This document shows positions 22,701 through 34,680 of a stretch of 64,000 bases of DNA, piece by piece. The DNA is from Gamsiella multidivaricata (Eukaryota; Mortierellomycota; Mortierellomycetes; Mortierellales; Mortierellaceae), in contig NW_026251749.1 of the NCBI RefSeq assembly GCF_025024155.1, positions 124,001 through 188,000 on the forward strand. The letters are read 5' to 3'. The translations under genes were made by a program, and so were the position numbers. The notes below the pieces were generated by a model. That model was not told the DNA's origin. It ran no database searches and was given only the letters and a program-made list of their open reading frames with translations. Each line of letters starts with the position of its first letter. The first letter of the stretch is position 1.

Positions 22701-25627
22701 CCCTTCGTCGGACAAGCTCTCGAAGGCCTTCTTTTCTTGACTGCTCATGTCCTTGGCACTCAGCCGTTTCTTGCCACGCTCCAGCCACTGCTCCACAAAC
22801 TGGTCGTACAATGCCACCCTAGTAATCTTGGCGGTAGCAAGATTCTGTCCCGGATCGACCATGCGTGGCAACACCTCCAAGGATAGAGTCAATATAAACG
22901 GGTTCTTCACCAGCTCTAGCAAGCTAGGAATCTGTTCAAGGACCTCCAGGTAATGTGTCGCCTGCCAGAGCGGTGCCTTGATGGTCACATATCCCTGGAT
23001 GTATTCTTGAACCTGAAGCTTAGAAAACGGTACCACCACCGCTTCTTGAAATTGCTCAGACTCCGCTAGGTTATTGCGGTCTCCTGGCTGGAAGCGATCC
23101 CGATAGTCGACGCCAAGGTACTCGCTGCGGCAGCTGATTACCACCTGAGCCTTCCATCCCCCTGACTGGTTCAGTTGATTGCTCATGTACAAATTGTTGG
23201 TTTGCTGACTCTCATCGTATCCATCACAGATGACAATGAAATCGCGTTGTGCCTTCAATTCATGGATCTGAGACTCGGTGAACTCGGCCTTCCGTAACTG
23301 TTTAGCAATGAGATCCTGTTCTGGCCGTTGGATTGCGGGCAAGCTGATAAAGAGTGGGATTTGCCCTTCTTTCGGTTTGTACGCATGCCACAAATCGCAC
23401 TCCAGTTGGCGGTTAAAGGTCGACTTCCCCACACCAGAATCTCCGAGCAGGAGCAATACCTTTTGAGTACTGCTCAGAAACTTCTCGACCTTGTCCATCA
23501 GAGGGAACCGCGCATCATCGCGATCCTGTAGACTAGCCTTGGCTTGAGGGGGAATGTACACTGCGTCACCTTGCATTTTCAGCCGCTGCTGTCTCAGCCG
23601 TCGCAAGTCAGCCTCGACATCGGGTTTATCCTGAACACGGTCGAGCAGCGAAGGAGAAGCAATGGGCGGCAGAGCGACCTTAAATGGATGTGAGCTTGGA
23701 CCCTCCTTTCGGCAATCTCGATAAAGAGCCTGTTTAGTCTCGTTGCCATCCGTTTCCAGCTCTTGTAGCAAGTTCGTGGCAGCTACATCATGCGTCGCAT
23801 TAAGGCCACATTAGTGTATAGTATATAATGTTATTTTTCAGCAGCGCTCCTAGTAGCCCAAATAAATCGACCACTTCTCAAATCACACATACCACAAAAA
23901 GCGTTGTCAGACGAAGCGTCCAACTGCATAAGGATATTAAGGATAAATTGCTTGACCTGGGCTTGCTCGCCCCATACTGGGTCGTTTCGATAGATCTCTC
24001 CAAGAAATGCAACAGCGCCTTGGCGAAAGTCGGGGCTCCACAGTGGATTGGCAGCGAGGTCCCCCAGCCGCTGGCATACTCCCCATTGAAAGGCCAGCTC
24101 GTGCCGGCAAGGTGCTTCATAAACTAAGACCTCGACCTTGGCGAGCTGGCGATCTCGCAGCAAAGTGTCTATACCGCGCAGTGCTGTATACCAGGCACGT
24201 TTCTGGGTGAAGCCGCCTTTGAGAGAGTCCAGCAAATCTTTCCCGCTGTTGATCCGTGAGGTGACGCCTTCGTACCCGATTTTGGCTGCCTGGTAGGATT
24301 TTTCCAGTACTTCCTGAAGATTCCCGAGTTCTTTAAGAAAGTCGTTGACATCGAGACCTTTTACCGCGCTTATCAGCCCCGAGGTGACTTTTAGCACAAT
24401 TCCAGCGCGCCGCGCAGTGGCCTGCCAAGGCGATTCGTTATCCGGGACGCGCTGCAACGCTTGAAAGGCGTAGGTGGCCTGGTAAATCACATGAGAGTCG
24501 GCTTCATCCTGTAACCCTTTCAAATAGGCAGAAAGGGGTTTGTGGAGTTCAACGCGCTTCAAGTCCACGACTTTAATATCGGTCATGGCATCCAGGACGT
24601 GCGATATTGTCAGCAAGAGCTGATAGATGTGGTCCGGTGATTGCTTGTGAGTGGCTTGTAAGCGCGTGTTGAGCAGGCCTAAGATTGTGACCAAGTCAGC
24701 GTGTTTGAGGAAGCCCGGGGAAGCGCTTTGCATCAATTGAGCCAGCCCTTCTAATGAATGGAAATCAAGCAAGCTGGAATGCTCAATACCATTAACAAAC
24801 TGTTCGAGCAGATATCGGAAATCGTCTTCCCCGAGGACCGAGGCCACGCAAACCACTTCTGACACGGACTCCGCACTCTTCCGTTTATCGCAATGAAATA
24901 TCCTAATCAAATCCGTGGCCAGCGTCTTAAGTCTCTCTTGTTCTTCTGCATTCTCTTTTGTGGCTTTCAACCAGTCGCCTGCGGTGGGTTCAAATGCCTC
25001 GTCGGGCGACGGCGTAGTTTGCAGGAGTCCAAGGCAGTAAGCGAGCTGGGGTGTATCGGTGAGGCGCTCCTCCGCTTCTGGTAACTTGTGCTCGACGGCG
25101 GGCCGAGGCATGTCATCAGGAAAAATATGCCTAGGGACTTGTGCGCTGTCACAGCCTGGGCCTTGAGCGGCAGAAGAAGCTGGAGGAAATGGGCCCTTTG
25201 TTGGACGTGAATAGCTGTTGGGCAAGAGGACAGCGAACAATTAGAGAGGCCCTTCGTCTACGTGTAAATGGGACGTCTTGAACAGACCAGAGGAAAGAGT
25301 ATCATTTACTTACCGCCATTTCTCAGCCTTTTTGGAACTAGCCTGCGCTTTATCGCTACACCCCCAGCTTTCCAGTATTTTGCCATTCTCGAGATACGCG
25401 GCAGCGATCCCGTGGCGCAGAGCTTGATCCGCGGCACTCTGAGAGGCGTCGGCCTTTCTCACAGCTTTTTCTATGCGAGATAACGTAGCTTCTACGTCGT
25501 GGCAAAACGCCAAGGCAAATTCACGGTCCTCTGTGTTGCGGGCGTGCGCTAGGTAAGCGTTGGCGAGGTCCAATGTTTTCTGCGGCGAGAGAACGCCTCG
25601 TGGTGTCGAGAACAGAATGTCTAACAT
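19755..25627 (-). CDS. NLR-like receptor 1: helical region, NACHT, pentapeptide-like, WD40
   Basis: Three exons on the minus strand, 25627-25314, 25214-23893 and 23782-19755, 1887 aa. The introns (99 and 110 bp; donors GTAAGT and GTATGT) sit at the same places as in NLR gene 2. Residues 1 to about 545 are an alpha-helical region I cannot assign to a named family. A NACHT-type NTPase follows: Walker A GDSGVGKS at 659-666, Walker B IVICDGYDE near 728-736, then a sensor-like VVISCRSEYLG. After a winged-helix-like segment (FRFIHRSLLEYSLARAVFE) come pentapeptide-like repeats (NGADLQGIQIPGADL, QGADLRKVNL) near residue 1100, then 15 WD40 blades that would suit two propellers. In fungi such proteins are thought to sense non-self and trigger cell death (het-d/het-e type). 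The neighbour at 27.6 kb is a tandem copy. Function is inferred. Confidence 0.88.
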
Positions 25628-26720
25628 ATTGATTCCGGGGGTTGACCTGTCGTCAAAAAGCAAAAGGAGGCCAGAATAAGAAGTGTGCTATTGAGCGGCA
25701 AGCTCCCGTGAACCACGGATGGCTAGATGAAATGAGGAAGCTCAACCCCTTGAAGAGTTGCAATAAATTTAACGAGAAAAATAAAGGCACACTAGTGGGA
25801 CAAAGGAAAGTTGGAAGGGACGAAAGGAGAGAGAATGAAAAGGACAATGGCTTGAGGCACGGTTGCCTTGAGCAGGTTTATCTATACCTGTATATTGCGC
25901 GATGGCATGCAGCAGAAGGGTATGGGTGGGAGACTGCAAACGCCACGAAAAGAGCTTGTTTCTTGTGTCCGGCTGTGCAAGCAGCAGAAGTGAATCACTG
26001 GACAGAAATTAACGACCACCTCAAACAAAGGGCACGTGCACATGTGGCTCTGTGATTCACGAGATGCTTCACCTTTTGGTATTAGACTCCTTTGAATCAG
26101 ACCCCTTTGAAGCAGACCCCGTTTTCTTTTGCATGCGCCTTCTAACAAAGATACCTATCGATAAACAAGAAGTATCAGGGACCGCTGTACATGTATGCCT
26201 GTTTTCCATACTGACAGGTCGCCGATTAATAGGCGTATTCTTTGGCAGTGAGTGGATTCTGTCTGCCATCCAGTTGGCGAGGCATCTCCAGTCTATATCT
26301 TTCTCCGTCTTTGAAAACGACAACATCGAGCATAGCGTTTACTGTGACAATATATCACCGAAACTTCACCAGAGAAAATCTGCCCGCCGCCACAAGAACT
26401 TTTACCGTTCTGTCCAGCTGGTCCAGGTACAGATAGACTGGTTTTGGCGAAAATGCTCAATCGCACTTACCAGTAGTCGCGGCCCGCCTGCGCTTATAGA
26501 GCGAAAGTAAGGAAGCACTAGAGAGGAAAAGAGAAGGAGATAGATAAAGAAATGAATGGAATACAAGAGTCTGTGGTGTAAAAGGAGGAGGGGTAGAGCT
26601 GGGGAGAGAGACGGAAAGAAAGAACGACAAAAATCGGGTAACTGTCGCGCTTTGTCATTTCTAATCGGTCTCACCCTCGGCCCTCGCCCTCCTGTAACGC
26701 AGGCTCTCGTCTCATAAAAA
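25628..26720 (-). promoter_or_regulatory. Upstream region of NLR gene 1 with a conserved leader segment
   Basis: This region aligns in patches with the upstream region of NLR gene 2 (33636-34680). A shared segment around 26440-26500 reads, on the minus strand, CT.TATAAGC.CAG followed by GCG(A) and a donor-like GTAAGT. This suggests a non-coding leader exon spliced towards the start codon. A purine-rich tract and a block shared with 34.6 kb (CCCTCGCCCTC(C/G)TGTAACG) mark the outer edge. A short minus-strand run of SK and SDS residues (26075-26120) comes from a 15-base tandem repeat. No coding exon is established. Confidence 0.4.
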
Positions 26721-27599
26721 GAAACATTTGGTCAGCCCGCTAGACGTGCAACCTGATGTGTACCTATGCGTAGGCTACGTCGCAAGAAAATGCTAGCGTA
26801 CTTCATAGACATCCCATAGTTCCATTCAGCATTGAGTGTATCTGGCTCTATCCTCTATAAACAAGCGGCCTGTAAATCTGTCAACAACAAATATCGGGCC
26901 GCTAATGTCGCCACTATACGTAGAGTTGGACCTGCTACAAGTGACTCAACGACATATGGAAGAACAATCTTCTGAACCATATGCCATCGCCCTGCTTAGT
27001 TTCTAAGCCGCAAGGCAGGAAGCTGCGTTTGAAGAGGCAAGGCTCAGGTTACGCTTATAGATAAACTGAAGGGGTGTAAGATGTTTTACTCGTTTGGCAT
27101 GCCCGGACAGACATCATAGTTAATATCTCGCCTTTCCACGTCTAAGTTTCAGCTGTAGTCTTGACCAACGCTACTAGTCCACTCCATTCCACAGACAGTG
27201 TAATGGTGCATATCGACAGCTACTGACAGGCAATGAACGCTTGCAAGGGTAGCTGCAATCATATTCCAGCTATGAAAAGGACGCTTACCGCCTCTGACGG
27301 TTGACCGTGGTCGTATTGTGATAACAAACTGATAGATTAAATCCACTGCTAAGAACAACCAGTAAAACGTGGCAGGAACAAAGAAAATCGCGTCCTTATA
27401 ACTTAATAGGCTAGAAAATGTGATTGTCGATATTCAAATAAGCACATATTGCTTTTAAGCATTAATGATCTGTCATTGACATGTACACATAGACCCACAG
27501 CACATAGTATATTTTCCTAAATGCATCCGTATACTAAACCACTGGCGCAGAGTAAAAGTCGATCTCGCTTGGCCACCCTTCTATCCATTTATTCATCTT
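26721..27599. other. Spacer between the two NLR units and 3' flank of NLR gene 2
   Basis: 26721-27100 shows no gene and no clear copy elsewhere in the window. From about 27100 on, it matches the 3' flank of NLR gene 1 in patches. Confidence 0.4.
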
Positions 27600-30500
27600 T
27601 CAGGCAAGCTCTGAAGGATTCGTTGATTCAACCGGCATCGCTGGCTGTACAACAGAGGCAATGGCCGCAGGGGAGGTATCCATCGTCCTGTTGTGTAGAG
27701 ACGGCTTGGGCTTTGATGCCACGGATGCCATGCTGTATAGTTCCTTGCTTGCCATCTGGAATGTTATCGGCGAACTCGGCTCTCCTTCGGTCCCGTGTTG
27801 CTTTAGGAGCTGCTTGTTTGGCTGACTCAATCCTCTCACACCTTGTAAAGACGCATCGGTCATAGTAAGCCTATCATGCGAAGAACTCCAGTGCAGGAGC
27901 ACACGGCACTGATCACCATCCCTTATGATCCGCCATGCGCGGACCGAGCTATTGTCGCAGCCGGTCACCAAGTATGTATCATAATAGGATGCGCTCCAGG
28001 CGATGCTATATACAGAGCCGTGGGACTCTGGAAGTACAACGTAACACTGGCCCGATTTTGCATCCCACAGCCGCACCGTCCTGTCACCACTCGCAGAGGC
28101 GATCATATCGTCCTTTGGGGAATACGCAACTCTCCTAACTCTGCCCCTGTGGCCGAGCATGGTGTGGACGCAGGCTCCGGATTCTGTATCCCACAGGCGC
28201 ACCGTATTGTCATCACTGGCAGACACGATCCGATTGCCTTCTGGTGAATAGGCGAAGTCCCAAATCGAATCCTCATGGCCGCTTAAGATATGGCGGCACT
28301 TTCCTGTTTCAACGTCCCACAGTCGTACTGTATTGTCCTTGCTTCCAGAGGCGATCTGATCGCCAATTGGTGAGAATGCTACGCTAAGAACCCAATCACT
28401 ATGATCTGTTAAGGTGTGGCGGCAGTCGCCAGATTCCACATCCCACAACCGTACCACTTTATCGTGACCACAAGAGGCGATCTTATTGCCTTTCGGTGAG
28501 TAGGAAATGCTAAAAATCGCACCGTCGTGACCGTGTAAGGTCTGACGACAATCACCAGATACAGCATCCCAGAGTCGAATTATCCCGCCATTACTGGCAG
28601 AGGCAATCAGGTCGCCTTTTGGAGAATACGCGAGGTCGTAGATCCAACCCCCATGTCCGCTCAAGATGTGGCGGCAGTCTCCAGTTTCAAAGTCCCATAG
28701 TCTCACTGTCGTGTCGTAACTGCCAGAAGCAACCTGATCACCAGTCGGCGAGTATACGACGGTCTTAATCAAATCCTTATGACCGTTCAAAATGTGGCGG
28801 CATTCCCCGGCTTGCATGTCCCACAGGCGAATCGCTCTGTCAAGACTGGCAGAGGCAACGTTATCCCGAGAGCAAACGACGCTCAGAACTTGCTCGGTTT
28901 GGCCACTTGAGTAGTTGAGGCCAGTCCCGGATTCAAATCCACCTAGCCACACCTTTCCATCATCACCGCCGCAGGCGATCTGATTTCCTTTTGGCGAAAA
29001 CACGACGCTCTGGATCGGACCGCTATGAACGCGCAAACTCCGGCGGCATACTCCGGTTGCAACATCCCATAGCTGCAATGTCGAGTCATCACTGCCGGAA
29101 GCGATCTGGTCACCTGCTGGCGAATATGCGATACTCTGAACCTTGCTCCCATTGTCGCTCAAGGTTTGATGGAATTCTCCGGTTTGCACGTCCCACAGAC
29201 GGACCGTCTTATCATCACTTACAGAGGCAATCTGACCGCCGTTTGGTGAGTACATGACGCTCTGTACGGTTCCGCTATGGCCACTTAAGATGTGCTGGCA
29301 GACCCCGGTTTCCACGTCCCACAGCCGCACGGTCGCGTCGACGCTGCCAGAGGCGATCTGATCGCCACTTGGTGAGTATGCTACGCTCAGAATCCGTTCG
29401 CTGTGACCTCTCAAGACGTGTCGGCAGTCCCCGGTTTCCACATCCCACAGCCGCACAGTCTTATCACGACTCCCAGAGGCGATCAGATCGCCTTTTGGTG
29501 AATAGGCGATGTTCCAGAGCGACTCCTCATGGCCACTTAAGATGTGGCAGCACTTCCCTGTTTCAACGTCCCATAGACGGACTGTCTTGTCGTTGCTGCC
29601 AGAGGCAATCTGACCGCCACTCGGCGAGTACGCGACACTCACAATCCACTCGCTATGGCCGCTCAGAACGTGACAGCAGGCTCCGGTTTCGACTTCCCAT
29701 AGCCGCAAGTCTCGGTAATTATCGACAGCGACGATCAGGTCACCCTTTGGCGAGTATACAATGGTCCCGAAACCACCTCCATGGCAAACCAAGGTCCTGG
29801 TCTTTTCCCAGGTCGTAGTCGAATACACATTGATCTGGCCATCCTTTTGGCCCACTGCATAAGTGTTTCCATCTGGCGAATACGCGCAGGAGAGAATCTC
29901 ACCGTCTCCCTCGAGATATGGCAACTCATCAAACTGGACATCAGTCATCTGCGCGTCGCTCAAATTGGCCTGGCGGAACCAAACATTGCGGAGATTGACC
30001 TTTCTCAAATCGGCTCCTTGCAGCTGTGCAGAATCAAATACGCCATGGCTCAGGTCGGCCCCTGGAATCTGGATGCCCTGCAAGTCGGCGCCATTGAACT
30101 GAAAGCCTGCTCGGACCAATATCGTGATGGCGTTGGCTGCCGCAACACGCCATTTCCTGTCGGTTTTCGAGTGCTCGATGAAGGCCAGTAGTTGCTGTTT
30201 GAATACGGGCTCCTGTTGGACGCGTTCTTCCAGAAACTCTAAAATAGAAGGCTCGCTCACATAATTCCGCCGGACCAAAGGTGAGTCGATATCAGGACCT
30301 TGTTCTACGATGGCCGATTTCTGACCCAGAGCTCCTTGAAGTTCAAAACTAAAGGCTGATCCTACGCTACATCGGCGTGCCTCAGACGTCGGCGCTGTAG
30401 TCTTCCTTGTGTTTTTTTCTCCCTCCTGCGGTTCAAATACAGCTCGAGCCAAGCTATATTCTAGAAGTGATCGATGGATGAATCGGAATTGGTTCCCGCT

Positions 30501-33500
30501 GCGAATCAGAGGACAGGCCTCACGCAAGAGCTGCTTCTCTTCGTTCCGATTGAAAAAGGATGCTTTCCACGTTCCTTGATCTTGAGTGCGCGAGAAGTCC
30601 ACCACCGGATTTCCTGCCTGCTCTTCGTAGATCGCCACCGCCATGCCTTTCAAAAACACGATGCCTTTCTGAGTAAACCCTTCGTTGGATAAGCTCTCGA
30701 AGGCCTTCTTTTCTTGACTGCTCATGTCCTTGGCACTCAGCCGTTTCTTGCCACGCTCCAGCCACTGCTCCACAAATTGGTCGTACAACGCCACCCTAGT
30801 AATCTTGGCGGTAGCAAGATTCTGTCCCGGATCGACCATGCGCGGCAACACCTCCAAGAACAGGATCAACAAAAAAGGACTTTTCGCCAGGACCAGCAGG
30901 CTGGGAATCAGATCAAGGGCCTTCAAGTAGTCCGTCACCTGCCAGAGCGGCCTCGTTACGGATACATATTTCCCTATGTATTCTTGAATTTGATCCATAG
31001 AGAATGGCGCAATGACCGCCTCTTGAAATGCTGGCTCTGTTTGGTGGTTGCGATCTGCTGGCTGGAACCGGTTTTGATAATCAAGGCCAAGGTACTCGCT
31101 GCGGCAGCTAATGACCATCTGAGCGCTCCATTCCCCTGGCAGATTCAGTCGGTTGCTCATATACAAATTGTGAGTTTGCTGGCTCTCATCGTACCCATCG
31201 CAAATCAAGACGAACTTGCGGTAGACCTTCAACTCTCGTATTTGGGACTCGGTAAATTCAGCCTTCCGTAGATGTTTGGCAATCAGATCCTGCTCTGGTT
31301 TATCGATTGTGTGCAAGCTGATAAAGAGCGGAATTCTGCCTTCCTTTTTCTTATAAACATCCCACAAGTCGCACTCGAGCTGCCGGTTAAAAGTCGACTT
31401 GCCTGCGCCAGAATCACCTAACAGGAGCATCACCTTACGGTCACTGCTCAGGAAGCCTTCAACTTCTTTTTTCAAGTCGAAAAGCTTGTCATCGGGCGCT
31501 TGCAGGTTAGCCTTGGCTTGAGGGGGGATGTAGACGGCTTCGCCTCGTTCATTCAATCGTTGCTTTCTCAGCCGTCTCAGATCGGCTTCGATATCGGGCT
31601 TGTTCTGGACAAGATCAAGCAACGATGGAGACGCGATGATTGGTAAGGCGACCTGCAGTGGATGTAAGCTTCGATTTTCCTTTCGGAAAGCTTGATAAAG
31701 AATCCTTTTCGCCTCATCGCCATTCGATTCCAGCTCTTGCAACAAAGATTCGACACCTACATGTATCGCATAAACCACAATAGAATATAGTACAGCTATT
31801 AGTGCCTGCTAGGCCGTGAACTCCATACTTTATAATAAGGTAAGAGCCTCTCACGTATCTGTTCATCATACATACCTGGCATAGCTGAGCCAAATGTCGA
31901 AGTCAACTGAATAAGAATGTGAAGAATACATTGCTTGACGAGGGCTTGCTGACCCCACTCCGCATCGTTTCGGTACATCTCGCCTAGAAACGCAACAGCG
32001 CCTTGACGTGACTTGATATCCCACAGTGAATTGGCGGCAAGGTCTCGCAGGCGCTGGCATACTCCTAATTGAAAGACTAGATCACGCCGGCAAGGTGCTT
32101 CACAGACCAGGGTCTTGAACTTGGCGAGTTGACCGTCCCGAAGCAGTGTGTCTGCCACGCGTAGTGCTACATACCAGACACGTTTCTGGTTGAAGCTGAG
32201 TCCGTCCTTGAGAGATTCCAACAGTCCTTGTCCACTCTCGGCCAGTGCACTCACGCCTTCATAACCGATTTTCGCTACCTGGATCACCTCCCCCAATCCC
32301 TCCTGAAGACGTCTGAGTCCTCTGATGAAGCCATTGACGTTCGGATCTTTTGCGGCGTTAAATGTCTCTGAGACGCCCTTCAAAGCAACTCTAGTGAGCC
32401 GCTTCGTTGCTTGCCAAGGTGAGTCGTTGTCTGGGACGTACTGCAGCGCTTGGAAGGCGTAGGCAGCCTGGTATATCAAGTAAGGGTCGCTGTTGGTTTG
32501 CAGCTCATTCAAATAAGCAGAGAGTGGCTCGTGCAGCTCTACGCGCTGTAAGCCTGAGACATGGGTATCGGTCATGGCATCCAGGACATTGGACACCACG
32601 AGTGTCAGCTGGTAGATATGAGCCGGAGACTGATTGTGAGTGTCTTGTAGGCGGGTTTTAAGGTTGCGCAGGATCGTGACTAGGTCATCAGCGCCGAGGC
32701 AGCCCACGGGTGCGCTTTGGACCAATTGCGCCAGTCCCTTGAGAGAATGGATATCAAGCAGACCGGAATGTTCGATGCCACTGCCACTGACAAAGAGCAT
32801 GAGCAAATGTTGAAAATCATCCTTCTCGAGAACTGGGCCCAGGCATACGACCTCTGCGACGGCCTTGGCATCCTTGAGCTCATCGCGAGTGAATGCCCGG
32901 ATCACATCTGTCGCCAGCGTCCTGAGCCTCTCCTTCTCCTCTGTATTCTTCTCTGTGGATTCCACCCAATTTCTTGCGGCTGGTTCAAAGACCTCTTCAG
33001 GTGACGGCGTCACTTGCAGAAGGCCAAGGCAGTAGGCGAGCTGGGAAGTACTGCTGAGTCGCTCATCTGCATCTGGTAACGCATACTTGACGGTGGGTTG
33101 ACGCATGTCATCGGGAAAGATATCCTCAGGGACCCGTGCCATGTCGCAACAGGCGCTGTCGGTGGCAGAGGAAATTACAGGACCTGGATCTTTTGTAAGA
33201 CGCACATAGCTGTTAAAGTCAGAGGACAATCAACAAAGTAAGTAAGAGATGCATTAGGTGCGACGTACGATATAGCGGGCTAATGCGAACAAGTAGAGAG
33301 CAGGTTCCTGTTACTTACCCCCACTTTTCTGCCCTCTTGTAGCTGACCTGCGCCATTTTGATATATCCAAAGCTCTCCAATAGGTTGGCATGCTCGAGGC
33401 AGGCGCCAGCGAATCGATCGCGCAGGGCTTGATCCTCGTCGGACAGGGGAAGCTTAAGAGTCTTTTTCGCTGCTCTTTTCATCCGGGACAACGCGGCTTC

Positions 33501-33635
33501 CGCGTCGTTGCACAACGCTAAAGCGATCTCTGGATCTTTGGTTTTGCGCGCATTGTCCAAATGAAGATTGGCGATCTCTAGTCCCCTTTGTAGCGAGAGA
33601 GCTTTTCGCGATGACGAAAAAGGATTGTTGACCAT
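27600..33635 (-). CDS. NLR-like receptor 2: helical region, NACHT, pentapeptide-like, WD40
   Basis: Three exons on the minus strand, 33635-33319, 33209-31876 and 31756-27600, 1935 aa. Both introns (109 and 119 bp) match those of NLR gene 1 in position and phase. Architecture is the same: helical region (1 to about 550), NACHT with Walker A GDSGAGKS at 664-671 and Walker B FVLICDGYDE, the FRFIHRSLLEYSLARAVFE segment, pentapeptide-like repeats, and 16 WD40 blades against 15 in gene 1. The eighth blade is degenerate (VWLGGFESG in place of VRLWDVE-like). From about 28967 to 30852 the DNA is nearly identical to gene 1, while the NACHT and helical regions differ at many codons, and later blades differ in number and sequence. 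The reading frame is intact, so the gene is probably functional. Ligand and effector outcome are unknown. Confidence 0.88.
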
Positions 33636-34680
33636 ATCAATTTTCGGGAATTCCGTCCTATTATTATAGAGCAGATGATGGTCACGTCAACAACTCTGTC
33701 GTCGAGCAATTGACTTGCACGAGTAACCAGCGCATACACTTACACTTGACCGACACGGTTGCAGTGCAAACGGGACTCAATAGGACGCAATGGGCAGGGA
33801 GACTGTCGATGTAGCGGCAACGGAATGTTCTTTTGTCAATCGAAATTTTTACTATCCAAAGCATCTGCATGGATGTTAACTAACATACGTGGCTACTCCA
33901 GCCAGTGATAGAGCCTCACCTCGATTGTAATTATTCGACTTTCGTTTCCTTTGACTGGATGCAGAGGTAGCCCCGAAGTTTTGTTGTCTTCCTGTCTTCT
34001 AGCAGCGATATTAAATGCTATTGTCAAGCATGAAGGATTAGTAACCATAAAAAACGCCTATAGACTACTATTGAGCGACAAGAAACGGTGCCTCACCTCA
34101 ACATGAATCTGATTCTCGATTCTTTTCACTGGCTGAGGAGTTGGTCCGTCCTTGGACAAGGTGTTCTACTCCAATCCTTTGCTCAAGACCGCCCGCACAC
34201 GAATACGTTGGTCGAGAGGGGGATATTGGCTTACCCTGGTCACTTCTAGCAGAGATGCCTGTCGCCATGCAAGACGAGGTTAATATCCATTGCCTCTGCG
34301 TGGTTGTTCGTTTGATACCTCTTATCCCGACCATTTCAGCATTGGCGATCTTGGCTCATCTATATTGCTTCAGGCATAGGCAGAAAAGTCGTCTCGGCAG
34401 ATAAACTGCGTTTTTTATTACCTATGAATCGCCGTAGGACTGTGCTTATCGAGATCGAGCAAAGATCGGAAATATATGAGACAGTTCTTGATGGATTAAG
34501 GGAAGTGTAGCTGGTGAGAAGGGAAAAAGAGGAAAGAGCGGAAAGAAGGGAACGAAGGGAAATGAGTGCGAGAAAACAGGCAAACGAGCGCTTCGAGATA
34601 CTTTCTAGCCACATCACCCCCTCGCCCTCGTGTAACGTGCACTGGGCTCTCATCAGATGCAGAGAGAAGGAAAACAACGT
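33636..34680 (-). promoter_or_regulatory. Upstream region of NLR gene 2 with exon-like cassettes
   Basis: On the minus strand two segments look like spliced exons. Cassette A (34165-34097, 69 nt) follows a TAG and ends GAG before GTGAGG; read in frame it gives TLSKDGPTPQPVKRIENQI. Cassette B (34017-33920, 98 nt) follows TAG and also ends GAG before GTGAGG; it ends in LPLHPVKGNESRIITIE. The two cassettes resemble each other. A third-locus copy of cassette A with the same 69 nt length occurs at 57977-58045. A leader-like segment ending GCGATTCATAG before GTAATA lies near 34430. Whether these are exons of the NLR transcript, of a separate small gene, or fossils is unknown. Confidence 0.4.

Larger units (their letters stand above)
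19242..34680. repeat. Tandem direct duplication of the NLR unit
   Basis: Unit 1 spans about 19242-26720 and unit 2 about 27100-34680, same orientation, offset about 7.85-8.0 kb. Homology includes 3' flank, all three exons, both introns and the upstream leader region. Identity is very uneven: almost complete in 20991-22875 against 28968-30852, clearly lower elsewhere. Confidence 0.85.

Noticed and set aside
19755..33635. Bacterial (cyanobacterial/actinobacterial) origin of the NACHT-pentapeptide-WD40 genes by recent transfer
   Set aside because: The domain set occurs in bacteria too, but both genes carry spliceosomal introns at shared positions and base composition like their neighbours; recent transfer is not supported.
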